A stretch of 32,335 nucleotides of DNA from Hyphomicrobiales bacterium (GTDB lineage: Bacteria; Pseudomonadota; Alphaproteobacteria; Rhizobiales; Rhizobiaceae), in NCBI GenBank assembly GCA_900465665.1, contig UBJO01000057.1, positions 1 through 32,335 of the forward strand, in the 5' to 3' direction. The notes under the pieces are model-generated. The model was given only the letters and a program-made list of their open reading frames with translations. It made no database searches and was not told the DNA's origin. Numbering within the stretch: the first letter of the stretch is position 1; each line of letters begins with the position of its first letter. This document shows positions 6,879 through 14,604 of this stretch, piece after piece. Position numbers and translations under genes: made by a program.

Positions 6879-7985
6879 ATGGAAGGAATCGTTTTGGGCG
6901 ATCGCATACAGTTGTTGTACCTGCCTCGCCTTGATGGCCTTCGCGCCGTCGCAGTTGCAGGTGTATTGTTTGAGCACTTCGCTCCCACCCACCTTGTCAC
7001 TCTCAGTCCCGGCGGTGCCGGGGTAACTCTTTTCTTCGTGCTTAGCGGCTATTTGATCACACGAATTCTTGTAAACTATGATGGGTTCACGCCAAAATCA
7101 GCGGCGGTCCACTTTTATTGGCGGAGATTTTTGCGGCTTTCGCCTCCATTTTTTTCGGCGCTGCTGGTCGCCCTAATTTTGGGATTACCACATATTCGGG
7201 AAAATATCTGGATACATTCGCTATATTTGACAAATTTTAAAATCGGGCTGAGCGGATGGGGAACGGGTGCAGATCATTTTTGGAGCCTTTGTACAGAGGA
7301 ACAGTTCTACCTTCTTTGGTTCATCCTGATTGTTTCACTTTGTCCAACGAGGATCGTCGGTCTCTTTCTTGGCTGCGCTGCGATTACCCTGTTGTTTAGG
7401 GGGATGGTCTATTTCCACGGAATGCCTCCTACGCTAACGGTACTTTTTCCCGGAAACCTCGTCAGTCTCGCTACGGGAGCCTTGATGGTAGAAATCGAGC
7501 GCCGCAAAGACTTGAACTGGCTGTGGACCGAGTTGAAAGCGCGACGAACACTAATCATCACAACCGTCATCTTCACAGCACTGTCGGCAACGCTGACGCT
7601 GGTCAGATTCCCGAATGCATTGTTTTATCCGTTTGTGGCATCCACCTGGAGTGCGTCTATTATCGCGCTTGCGGTTAATCCAAGCCAATCGAGCTTGCTT
7701 GATTGGTTGAAGTTGAAGCCGCTCAGATACCTTGGAAAGATCAGCTATGGAATATTTGTCTATCATATGTTCCTCCCAGCCATCTTGGCGCGTATTCCCT
7801 TTTTGCAGTTTGCTACAGAAAGAAGTTGGCTAGCTTTTGCCGTTCTCGTAACACTTTCAATTGCAATCGCACATTTGTCCTGGAAGTACCTCGAGGAACC
7901 AATCGCGCGCTACAAAGACCACTTCAAGCTCGTTCCAGTGGTGCGAGCTGGCGCGCAAAAGCCTGCCGCGGTGGCGGCGGAATAG
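6879..7985 (+). CDS. Acyltransferase 3 family membrane protein (OafA/YrhL-like)
   Basis: The 368-residue polytopic protein probably O-acetylates or acylates a surface polysaccharide from the cytoplasmic membrane. The N-terminal block RLDGLRAVAVAGVLFEH is diagnostic for the family; its histidine is the expected catalytic residue. It is followed by FFVLSGYLITRIL and, in the middle, DHFWSLCTEEQFYLLW, the usual SL..E.QFYL motif. The C-terminus has the LGKISYGIFVYHMF segment. About ten hydrophobic helices are visible. An in-frame TTG lies at 6873; the ATG at 6879 is preferred, although neither has a strong Shine-Dalgarno. GC is clearly lower than in neighbouring genes, suggesting horizontal acquisition. 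It is a plausible modifier of the same glycan as the 2339-6036 cluster, but this is unproven. Confidence 0.92.
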   Translation: MEGIVLGDRIQLLYLPRLDGLRAVAVAGVLFEHFAPTHLVTLSPGGAGVTLFFVLSGYLITRILVNYDGFTPKSAAVHFYWRRFLRLSPPFFSALLVALILGLPHIRENIWIHSLYLTNFKIGLSGWGTGADHFWSLCTEEQFYLLWFILIVSLCPTRIVGLFLGCAAITLLFRGMVYFHGMPPTLTVLFPGNLVSLATGALMVEIERRKDLNWLWTELKARRTLIITTVIFTALSATLTLVRFPNALFYPFVASTWSASIIALAVNPSQSSLLDWLKLKPLRYLGKISYGIFVYHMFLPAILARIPFLQFATERSWLAFAVLVTLSIAIAHLSWKYLEEPIARYKDHFKLVPVVRAGAQKPAAVAAE

Positions 7986-8350
7986 TTTGGCCGCGAGCGG
8001 AGCAAAAATCGGCCAACTATTTCCCTGCTCGACGAATGCCGGAAGGCTTAGAGATCTTCCGCGTGGAGCTTATATTTGAAGTTGTAGCTTGCTGTTTCGA
8101 AAGGGATGAGCGGGCGCCGGACCGCGAAGAATCTCAACAGATGGCGTGACGGCGTTGCGCGGTGGATGACATTTTCGACGTCGTGGCAGACCGCCATGAG
8201 GAATTTTCCTGCCTGCCACCCTTGACACCGCCGCTTGTTCCGCGTGGGCGTCACCTTTGGGTTGCAGTTCTAGACATCAAGTTGCCAATGGTGCGAAAAC
8301 GACATCCGGCACGACCGGAAAATCAAGGAATTAAGGGGATTTAGAGATAT
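7986..8350. other. Gene-poor region between acyltransferase and tRNA-Gln
   Basis: This is about 365 bp without a clear gene. A 49-residue minus-strand frame (8048-8197, listed separately) has rhizobial codon use and may be a gene remnant. I found no integrase fragment and no copy of the tRNA 3' end here. Confidence 0.5.
8048..8197 (-). pseudogene. Possible gene remnant or small ORF
   Basis: The frame reads MAVCHDVENVIHR and ends YKLHAEDL. Third positions are mostly G/C, unlike the AT-richer acyltransferase gene beside it, so it could be the leftover end of a resident gene. There is no good ribosome site and I recognise no family. It may simply be chance. Confidence 0.2.
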
Positions 8351-8424
8351 TGGCTGGGGAACCTGGACTCGAACCAAGATTAACGGAGTCAGAGTCCGTC
8401 GTTCTACCATTGAACTATTCCCCA
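8351..8424 (-). tRNA. tRNA-Gln (anticodon CTG)
   Basis: The minus strand folds into a cloverleaf. The acceptor stem is TGGGGAA paired with TTCCCCA, starting with the U1-A72 pair usual for bacterial glutamine tRNAs. The anticodon stem is ACGGA/TCCGT around loop CTCTGAC (anticodon CTG, codon CAG), and the T arm contains GGTTCGAGTCC. The discriminator is G and the 3' CCA is encoded. It reads CAG, the favoured Gln codon in GC-rich genomes. Its 3' end faces the AT-richer patch 6040-8350. Confidence 0.96.
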
Positions 8425-8683
8425 GCAGTCGCTGCCGAAGCGTGCTTGGCTGCTGTGCGGCGCTTATAACCAAATCATCGCGGAATGCAAATAGCTGTTT
8501 GAAAAAAATTTGAGCGGTGCTGTGGAGTGTTGGAAAAGGCGGATTCTTGAGGGTTGGGAAAAAGAATTTGTCGTTTTGGCCGAGCGCTGGTATCTTCGCG
8601 CCAACGCAAAATCGAATGAGCGCCAGCAGCATACCTCAGGGAGTTCATCCTTCAGGACTTGCGCGGCGCGGTGGAAAAACAAC

Positions 8684-10246
8684 GTGGAAGACCCCGAAGG
8701 CGGCTTTAAGTCGCAATCTGACGGGGCGTCGGCGGCAGCGCGCAAGGATGGCAAAAAATCCAGGCGCCGCAAGGGCAAGCGTGGCGGGCAATCCCGCAAT
8801 GCAGCTCAGGCCGCTTCGCATGCCCCCTCCGGCATTGCCGGCGAGGCAGCGCGCCCAATGGATGCACGTCCAACGGACATTGCGGCCGAGACATCGGCCC
8901 GCAAGCGCAAGCGCCGCCGTCGCGGTTCCGGTGCCTCGGGCGAGGGTGCTCCAAGACAGCAGCAACAGGGTGATCAGGCCGCATCCGCCAATCGTGCGGC
9001 AACGCATGATGGCGACGCGGCTTCGGGAAGGCGCGGCCGTCGCAAGCATCGCGGCAAGCGTGGCCTGCAGGGTCGGCCGCTGGCGCAGGCAAAACCATCA
9101 GGCCATCAGCCCGCGCAAGCACCCGCGAATCAGCCGAATGTCGGCCGCGGTCCCGCGCAGGAAGCGCGCGGCGAAAACGACAATCGCGTCCAGCGTCATC
9201 ATCAGGAGCGCGGCGAAAGGACGGCTTCCGCCCATCCCTGGCCGGATGAGCTCTACGCAGCACTCGACCTCGGCACCAACAATTGCCGTCTCCTGATCGC
9301 GCAGCCGACCCGTCCGGGCCAGTTCCGCGTCGTCGATGCCTTCTCGCGCATCGTGCGCCTGGGCGAGGGGTTGGCTGCGAGCGGGCGTCTGTCCGACGAT
9401 GCGATGGACCGCGCCGTCGATGCGCTGCGCGTCTGCGCCGGCAAGCTCAAGAACCGCGAGATCCGCCGGATGCGGCTGATCGCCACCGAAGCTTGCCGCC
9501 AGGCAAGCAATGGCGAGGAGTTCCTCCAGCGCGTCGTCGCCGAGACCGGGCTCGAGCTTGAGATCATCGATCGCGAAACAGAAGCCAGGCTCGCCGTTTC
9601 CGGCTGCTCCTCGCTGGTCGGCCGTGAGACGCGCTCCGTCGTGCTCTTCGATATCGGCGGCGGTTCGTCGGAAATCGCCGTCATCCGCATCGGCGACAGC
9701 CGCTTCAGTCGTCTTGCCAATCACATCACCCACTGGACCTCGCTTCCCGTCGGCGTCGTGACACTGTCCGAGCGCCACGGCGGCCGCGATGTCACGCCGG
9801 ATGTCTTCGAGGGCATGGTGCTTGAGGTCGAGGGCATGCTCTCCGGCTTCGATTGCCCCGTCATCGATGGCGATCTCGGCGACTTTCACCTGATCGGCAC
9901 CTCGGGTACGGTTACCACGCTTGCCGGCGTCCATCTCGATCTGCCGCGCTACGACAGGCGCAAGGTCGATGGCATCTGGTTGTCCGATGATGAGGTCTCG
10001 GCCATGCAGGCGAAGCTCCTCTCCTGGGATTTCGCCAGCCGCGCCGCCAATCCCTGCATTGGGCCGGATCGCGCCGATCTGGTGCTCGCCGGATGCGCCA
10101 TTCTCGAGGCCATTCGCCGCCGTTGGCCAAGCCCGCGCATGCGCGTTGCCGATCGTGGCTTGAGGGAAGGCCTTCTCACCGACATGATGGCGGATGACGG
10201 CGTCTGGCGGCGCCATCGCCACCGCCGCGGTCAACGCGGCAAGTAA
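8684..10246 (+). CDS. Ppx/GppA family phosphatase with long basic disordered tails
   Basis: The 520-residue protein is an exopolyphosphatase or pppGpp phosphohydrolase homologue with the actin/Hsp70-like ATPase fold. The catalytic domain starts near residue 188: ALDLGTNNCRLL (193-204, phosphate 1), ATEACR with the likely catalytic glutamate, DIGGGSS (323-329, phosphate 2) and GTSGTV (405-410). Residues 1-187 are low-complexity, with repeated Arg/Lys/Gly clusters, and the C-terminus ends in a similar cluster. The frame is open from a TTG at 8510, but that would place the start 86 nt from the tRNA with no ribosome site; the GTG at 8684 is my choice, moderately supported by an upstream GGTGGA. 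rlmE begins 23 nt downstream on the same strand, a pairing seen in rhizobia, suggesting an operon. Confidence 0.9.
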   Translation: MEDPEGGFKSQSDGASAAARKDGKKSRRRKGKRGGQSRNAAQAASHAPSGIAGEAARPMDARPTDIAAETSARKRKRRRRGSGASGEGAPRQQQQGDQAASANRAATHDGDAASGRRGRRKHRGKRGLQGRPLAQAKPSGHQPAQAPANQPNVGRGPAQEARGENDNRVQRHHQERGERTASAHPWPDELYAALDLGTNNCRLLIAQPTRPGQFRVVDAFSRIVRLGEGLAASGRLSDDAMDRAVDALRVCAGKLKNREIRRMRLIATEACRQASNGEEFLQRVVAETGLELEIIDRETEARLAVSGCSSLVGRETRSVVLFDIGGGSSEIAVIRIGDSRFSRLANHITHWTSLPVGVVTLSERHGGRDVTPDVFEGMVLEVEGMLSGFDCPVIDGDLGDFHLIGTSGTVTTLAGVHLDLPRYDRRKVDGIWLSDDEVSAMQAKLLSWDFASRAANPCIGPDRADLVLAGCAILEAIRRRWPSPRMRVADRGLREGLLTDMMADDGVWRRHRHRRGQRGK

Positions 10247-10269
10247 GCGCGGCAAATAGGGGATCAGCT

Positions 10270-10989
10270 ATGACCAAGCCAACCATTGCGGGCAACCGCA
10301 CCGGCCGCAAGCTCGGCCAGCGCGTCAAGAACAAGAAAATGAAGGCGTCCTCGCGCCAGTGGCTGCAGCGCCATATCAACGATCCCTATGTGCAGCGCGC
10401 CCAGCTCGAGGGCTACCGCGCCCGCGCAGCCTTCAAGCTGCTTGAGATCGACGAGAAGCACGGCATCCTGAAGGGTGCGCGCCGCATCATCGATCTGGGT
10501 GCCGCACCCGGCAGCTGGTCGCAGATTGCCGCCAAGGTCACCGGCTCGACGGATGAGGACATCCGCGTCGCAGCGATCGACTTCCTGGAGATGGCGCAGC
10601 TCCCCGGCGTCAAGATCCTGCAGCTCGACTTCCTCGATCCGACTGCACCTGACAAACTGATGGAAGCGGTTGGCGGCACGCCCGATCTCGTCATCTCCGA
10701 CATGGCGGCGCCGACCACGGGCCACCATAGAACGGACCATCTGCGCACCATGCATCTGTGCGAAGTCGCCGCGCATTTCGCGATCGAGGTTCTTGGCGAG
10801 GGCGGTCACTTCCTGGCCAAGACCTTCCAGGGCGGCACGGAAAAGGATCTGCTCAATCTGCTGAAGCAGAATTTCAAGCAGGTCGTCCACGTCAAGCCGG
10901 CGTCGTCGCGCGCCGAATCCGTCGAGATGTTCCTGCTCGCCAAGGGCTTCAAGGGACGCAAAGCTCAGGCCGACGAAACCGAGGCTTGA
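10270..10989 (+). CDS. rlmE: 23S rRNA (uridine-2'-O)-methyltransferase RlmE (FtsJ/RrmJ)
   Basis: RlmE methylates the 2'-O of a uridine in the A-loop of 23S rRNA (U2552 in E. coli) during late 50S assembly. The 239-residue protein has the K-D-K-E catalytic tetrad at K56, D144, K184 and E216, and the SAM-binding motif IDLGAAPGSW at 74-83. The N-terminal 30 residues are basic (GRKLGQRVKNKKMK), fitting rRNA binding. The ATG at 10270 follows GGGGATCAGCT. It lies 23 nt after the Ppx gene and is probably co-transcribed with it. Confidence 0.96.
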   Translation: MTKPTIAGNRTGRKLGQRVKNKKMKASSRQWLQRHINDPYVQRAQLEGYRARAAFKLLEIDEKHGILKGARRIIDLGAAPGSWSQIAAKVTGSTDEDIRVAAIDFLEMAQLPGVKILQLDFLDPTAPDKLMEAVGGTPDLVISDMAAPTTGHHRTDHLRTMHLCEVAAHFAIEVLGEGGHFLAKTFQGGTEKDLLNLLKQNFKQVVHVKPASSRAESVEMFLLAKGFKGRKAQADETEA

Positions 10990-11070
10990 TTTCGAGACCA
11001 TTCCGGGTGGAGTATGACACTCCCAAGACAGCCCATCATTGGGCCAAGACCGGAATGACCGCGGATATCA

Positions 11071-11466
11071 ATGCTGCTTTACGTCACGCTCGGAACCAAC
11101 GACATCGATCAGGCCCGGCATTTCTATGATGTCGTGCTTCCCGTTCTCGGCTATCGCCGCCAGCGCTACTCGGAAGAAGAGATCGGCTACGCCGCCGATG
11201 GCGATATCCGCTGTCGCTTGTGGATCGTCACCCCCTTCAACCGCCGCCGCGCCTCGAATGGCAACGGCACGATGATTGCGCTCGCGGCCGAAACCCGGGC
11301 GGATGTGGATGCCTTCTATCGCGCGGCCATCGCAGCCGGCGGCGTCAGCGAGGGCGAGCCGGGCCTGCGCCCCTTTCACGCCAATTTCTATGCTGCCTAT
11401 GTGCGCGATCCCGATGGCAACAAGCTGAGCGCCGTCTGCGAGGCGCCGGAGCCGGCCGCCGAATAA
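11071..11466 (+). CDS. VOC (glyoxalase/bleomycin-resistance) family protein
   Basis: The 131-residue protein has the vicinal-oxygen-chelate pattern of two beta-alpha-beta-beta-beta modules. It begins MLLYVTLGTNDIDQARHFYD, where the Asp-x-x-x-Ala-x-x-Phe-Tyr segment is typical, and ends with the characteristic YVRDPDGNKLSAVC. Family members include glyoxalases, dioxygenases and resistance proteins; metal ligands and substrate cannot be assigned confidently. It lies 80 nt after rlmE on the same strand and converges with the MFS gene, whose end is 13 nt away. Confidence 0.88.
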   Translation: MLLYVTLGTNDIDQARHFYDVVLPVLGYRRQRYSEEEIGYAADGDIRCRLWIVTPFNRRRASNGNGTMIALAAETRADVDAFYRAAIAAGGVSEGEPGLRPFHANFYAAYVRDPDGNKLSAVCEAPEPAAE

Positions 11467-11479
11467 ACGTCGCGGACGC

Positions 11480-12904
11480 TTACTTCACCGCCTGCTGTTC
11501 CGCCTCCAGCACCGTTGCCGCGAGCGGCTTGACGCGATGGCCGGAGACCAGCGCGCCGGCATGCTTGTCCATGCGGATGAAGGGGATGGTCGCGACCACG
11601 GTCATCAGCGCGATCACGTAGAAGGCAATGTGGAAGTCCACCACCTGCAGCGCTTCGCCGCGAATGAAGATCGAGGTCTCCAGGATCGCCGCGGCGACAG
11701 CCACGCCGAGCGCCAGGCTGATCTGCTGCATGACCGAGCTCATCGAGGTCGCCTGGCTCGCCTGCGCGTCGTCGATATCGGCATAGGCAAGCGCGTTGAC
11801 GCCGGTAAAGAAGAAGGAACGCGAGAAGCCGCCGATCAAAAGCACCAGGATGATGACGAGGTGCGGCGTCGTCGGCGTGAAAAAGCCTGTTGTCACAGTC
11901 ACCAGTGTGGTCACGCCCGCCGCCGTCAACAGCGTCGAGCGGAAGCCGACCGCCGCGAACACCCGCTTGGCCATGAACTTCGTGGTGATCGCGCCGATCG
12001 CGCCGGCAAACGTGATGAGGCCGGATTGGAACGGCGTCAGCCCGAAGCCGAGCTGCAGCATCAGCGGCGTCAGGAAAGGCATGGCGCCGATGCAGATGCG
12101 AAACAGCGTGCCGCCTGTCGTCGACGCCCGGAAGGTCGGGTTCTTGAAGAGCTGCAGATTGAGGATCGGTGCCGGGTGCCGTCTCGCATGGCGCACATAG
12201 AGCGCGCCGCAGACGACGCCGATTGCGGTCGCCGCGATGCCGATGATCGGCGGTAGCGCAGGCAGGCTGACAACGGAGAGGCCGAAGACCACGCCGGCGG
12301 CGGCAAACGAAGTGAGCACGAAGCCGGTGATGTCGAGCTTCGGCGGCGCCGTCGCCTCGACCTCGGGCAGGAAGATCGTCGCCAGCCAGACGCCGATGAT
12401 GCCGACGGGCACGTTGATCAGGAAGATCCAGTGCCAGGTGAAATAGGTGGTGATGAAGCCGCCGAGCGGCGGTCCCGCGAGCGGCCCGACCAGCGCGGGA
12501 ATGGTGAGCAGCGCCATGGCGGAAACCAGATCGCTGCGCTTGGTGGTGCGCAACAGCACCAGGCGGCCGACCGGCGTCATCATAGCTCCGCCCATGCCCT
12601 GCAGGAAGCGGGCGACGACGAATTCGATAAGGCCCGACGAGATCGCGCAGAAGATCGAGCCGACGACGAAGACGCAGATGGCGAGGCGGAAGATGCGCTT
12701 GGCGCCGAACCGGTCCGCCATCCAGCCGCTGATCGGGATGAAAACGGCGAGCGACACCATATAGGATGTCAGCGCCAGCTTCAGCGTGATCGGCCCGACA
12801 TGCAGGTCGTTGGCGATCGCCGGCAGCGCGGTCGAGATGACGGTTGAATCCATCTGCTCCATGAAGAGCGCGACGGCAAGGATCAGGGGAACGATGCGGT
12901 TCAT
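11480..12904 (-). CDS. MFS drug/multidrug exporter, DHA2 (EmrB/MdtD-like) family
   Basis: The 474-residue protein is a proton-coupled major-facilitator exporter. Near the N-terminus is MEQMDSTVISTALPAIA, the DHA2 signature in helix 1. It has motif A GWMADRFGAKRIF, LQGMGGAMMTPVGRL (motif B region) and GPLAGPPLGG (motif C of antiporters) in helix 5. About fourteen hydrophobic helices are visible, as expected. The overall sequence recalls E. coli MdtD. The ATG at 12902-12904 is taken because the 15 codons upstream are not hydrophobic or conserved-looking. It is divergent from the metallo-hydrolase gene with 254 bp between. The substrate is unknown. Confidence 0.93.
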   Translation of the reverse strand: MNRIVPLILAVALFMEQMDSTVISTALPAIANDLHVGPITLKLALTSYMVSLAVFIPISGWMADRFGAKRIFRLAICVFVVGSIFCAISSGLIEFVVARFLQGMGGAMMTPVGRLVLLRTTKRSDLVSAMALLTIPALVGPLAGPPLGGFITTYFTWHWIFLINVPVGIIGVWLATIFLPEVEATAPPKLDITGFVLTSFAAAGVVFGLSVVSLPALPPIIGIAATAIGVVCGALYVRHARRHPAPILNLQLFKNPTFRASTTGGTLFRICIGAMPFLTPLMLQLGFGLTPFQSGLITFAGAIGAITTKFMAKRVFAAVGFRSTLLTAAGVTTLVTVTTGFFTPTTPHLVIILVLLIGGFSRSFFFTGVNALAYADIDDAQASQATSMSSVMQQISLALGVAVAAAILETSIFIRGEALQVVDFHIAFYVIALMTVVATIPFIRMDKHAGALVSGHRVKPLAATVLEAEQQAVK

Positions 12905-13015
12905 GCGCGAAAGCCTTGGGGGTCTAGCAAAGGCGGCTCGGAAAGCCACTGCTCTTTAGTCCTCGCACCGGCGTCTGCCAAGTGCGCATTCATCTTAGGA
13001 AATGCGAATGCATCA

Positions 13016-13030
13016 CGTCTGCGTGAGACG
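13016..13030. promoter_or_regulatory. Inverted repeat between divergent MFS and hydrolase genes
   Basis: CGTCT and AGACG flank a 5-nt centre, in the middle of the 254-bp region shared by the two divergent genes. Such placement would suit an operator. No regulator gene is adjacent and the arms are short, so this is tentative. A TTGACA lies at 13059-13064 without a convincing -10. Confidence 0.25.
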
Positions 13031-13158
13031 GATGGTTCAGGGATTTCAACGCGCGGAATTGACATATGTTCGTTTCGGCGGATTGCGATAAAGGGTGGTC
13101 CGTCATGACGATGGGGGCGGCGCGCCAATGTGCCGTGCGTTATTACAAAGGATGGAAC

Positions 13159-14151
13159 ATGGCGATTTCGATGGGGATGAACAGGCGCGCGTTTGTAGCG
13201 GCAGGCGTTGGCCTGCTGGCCGCGCCCATGATTTTGAAAGAGACGGCCGTGATGGCCGCAACCGGAGATAACACCAAGATGGATGCGACGACGCAGCCCC
13301 AGTTCAATCAGTTCAAGCTCGGCTCCTTCAAGTTCACCGTCGTCAAGGACGGTGGCGTGGTTGGCGAAAAGCCGAATGAGACTTTCGGCACCAACCAGAC
13401 GCCGGAAACCGTTCAGGCGCTGCTCGTCAAGAACTTCCTGCCGACGGACAAGTTCGTCAACACCTTCGCGCCCTTCGTGGTCGATACCGGCTCCGAGGTG
13501 ATCCTTGTCGACACCGGCTTCGGCGAAAGCGGTCGCGCCAAGGGCAACGGCCAACTCGCAGCCGGCCTCAAGGCCGCCGGTTACTCGACCGACGACATCA
13601 CGATCGTCGCGCTCACCCATCTGCATGGCGATCACATCGGCGGCCTGATGGAAGGCGGCAAACCGGCCTTCGCCAAGGCCCGTTACATCGCCGGCAAGAC
13701 CGAGTACGATTTCTGGACCGACAAGGCCCGCGAGGGAACGCCGGCCGAGGGTAACCAGAAGGCTGTTCTCGCCAATGTCGTGCCGCTGGCCGAGAAGATG
13801 ACCTTCATCGGCGAGGGCGACACGATCGCCTCCGGCATCACCGCGATGATGGCCCCTGGCCACACGCCCGGCCACATGATCTTCAACATCGAGTCGGATG
13901 GAAAGCGCCTGATCGCCACCGGCGACACCGCCAACCACTACATCCTGTCGCTGCAGAACCCGACCTGGGAAGTCCGCTTCGATATGGACAAGGCTCAGGC
14001 AGCCGCCACCCGCAAGAAGGTGTTCGACATGATCTCAGCCGACAAGGTGCCGTTCCTCGGCTATCACATGCCGTTCCCGGCCGTCGGCTATGCGGAAGTT
14101 TACGAAAGCGGCTACCGCTTCGTTCCCAAGACCTACCAGTTCGACCTCTGA
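13159..14151 (+). CDS. Exported metallo-beta-lactamase-fold hydrolase
   Basis: The 330-residue dinuclear-zinc hydrolase belongs to the group that includes methyl-parathion hydrolase and N-acyl-homoserine lactonases. The metal ligands visible are H154, H156, D158 and H159 (THLHGDH), H235 (GHTPGH), D256 (TGDTANH) and H303 (GYHMPFP). The N-terminus MNRRAFVAAGVGLLAAP is a twin-arginine-type signal, so it is probably exported folded by Tat. The ATG at 13159 has AAAGGA 6 nt upstream; a start at 13066 would put a 31-residue non-signal extension before it. A terminator-like hairpin follows at 14175-14198. The substrate is not predictable; a lactone or organophosphate ester is possible. Confidence 0.92.
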   Translation: MAISMGMNRRAFVAAGVGLLAAPMILKETAVMAATGDNTKMDATTQPQFNQFKLGSFKFTVVKDGGVVGEKPNETFGTNQTPETVQALLVKNFLPTDKFVNTFAPFVVDTGSEVILVDTGFGESGRAKGNGQLAAGLKAAGYSTDDITIVALTHLHGDHIGGLMEGGKPAFAKARYIAGKTEYDFWTDKAREGTPAEGNQKAVLANVVPLAEKMTFIGEGDTIASGITAMMAPGHTPGHMIFNIESDGKRLIATGDTANHYILSLQNPTWEVRFDMDKAQAAATRKKVFDMISADKVPFLGYHMPFPAVGYAEVYESGYRFVPKTYQFDL

Positions 14152-14174
14152 TCCTGCTGCATGGCAGCCATACC

Positions 14175-14198
14175 AAGCCCGGCCACCGCGCCGGGCTT
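14175..14198 (+). terminator. Terminator-like hairpin after the hydrolase gene
   Basis: A perfect 9-bp GC-rich stem with a 6-nt loop lies 23 nt past the stop codon, followed by a T-rich but broken tract (GTCGTGTTCTT). It is plausible as an intrinsic terminator, though the U-tract is weak. Confidence 0.6.
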
Positions 14199-14256
14199 GT
14201 CGTGTTCTTGGGATGTGTTTTTCGGCGGGAAGGCGCGCCTGTCTCTCTCCGTCCTC

Positions 14257-14375
14257 ATTCCTGTGCTCGTCACAGGAATCCAGCCGAAGCGCGTCGGCGC
14301 GGCGAGAAGAGTCCATTGCGCTCAAGGACTTGACCGCGCCGCATCCCTGTGACGGGCATAGCGATGAGGATGCGG
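14257..14375. repeat. Palindromic intergenic element (RIME-like)
   Basis: Nested inverted repeats lie in non-coding DNA: ATTCCTGTG/CACAGGAAT (9 bp, loop CTCGT) at 14257-14279; TCAAG/CTTGA near 14322; and CCGCATCC/GGATGCGG at 14339-14375. The combination of a CCTGTGxTCGTCACAGG hairpin with flanking GC-rich palindromes resembles short intergenic mosaic repeats of rhizobia. No second copy lies in the window, so repeat status rests on memory of related genomes. Confidence 0.55.
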
Positions 14376-14604
14376 TGAGGGCGGCGCGAAACCTTAGCCG
14401 ACGTGCTTTCGGCGCAAGAGAGCGCATGGCGACCGTTCTCGAACCTCGCTTACCCCACCCATGGCCGGCCACATTTTTTACTATTCCCTTAACGCCATAG
14501 ACGTGGTACCAGCCCTCGCCAACTTCCAAAGCAACCTTACACATCGCCGGTGCGGATAAGACGTTCCGGGTGAGGGTGCATTTTTCTTTTATAAGGAATT
14601 GGCC

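Larger units (their letters stand above)
14152..14604. other. Non-coding region upstream of guaB
   Basis: This is about 450 bp without a supported gene. It holds the terminator-like hairpin of the hydrolase gene, a palindromic element at 14257-14375, and about 200 bp of guaB leader in which I see no recognisable riboswitch. The Shine-Dalgarno AAGGAA is at 14593-14598. Confidence 0.6.

Noticed and set aside
6673..7026. A plus-strand frame overlapping the acyltransferase start
   Set aside because: It overlaps the conserved N-terminal motif of the acyltransferase in another frame and has no family features.
8351..8424. tRNA 3' end as an active attachment site
   Set aside because: I looked for a second copy of the tRNA 3' segment and for an integrase nearby and found neither; only the composition shift remains.
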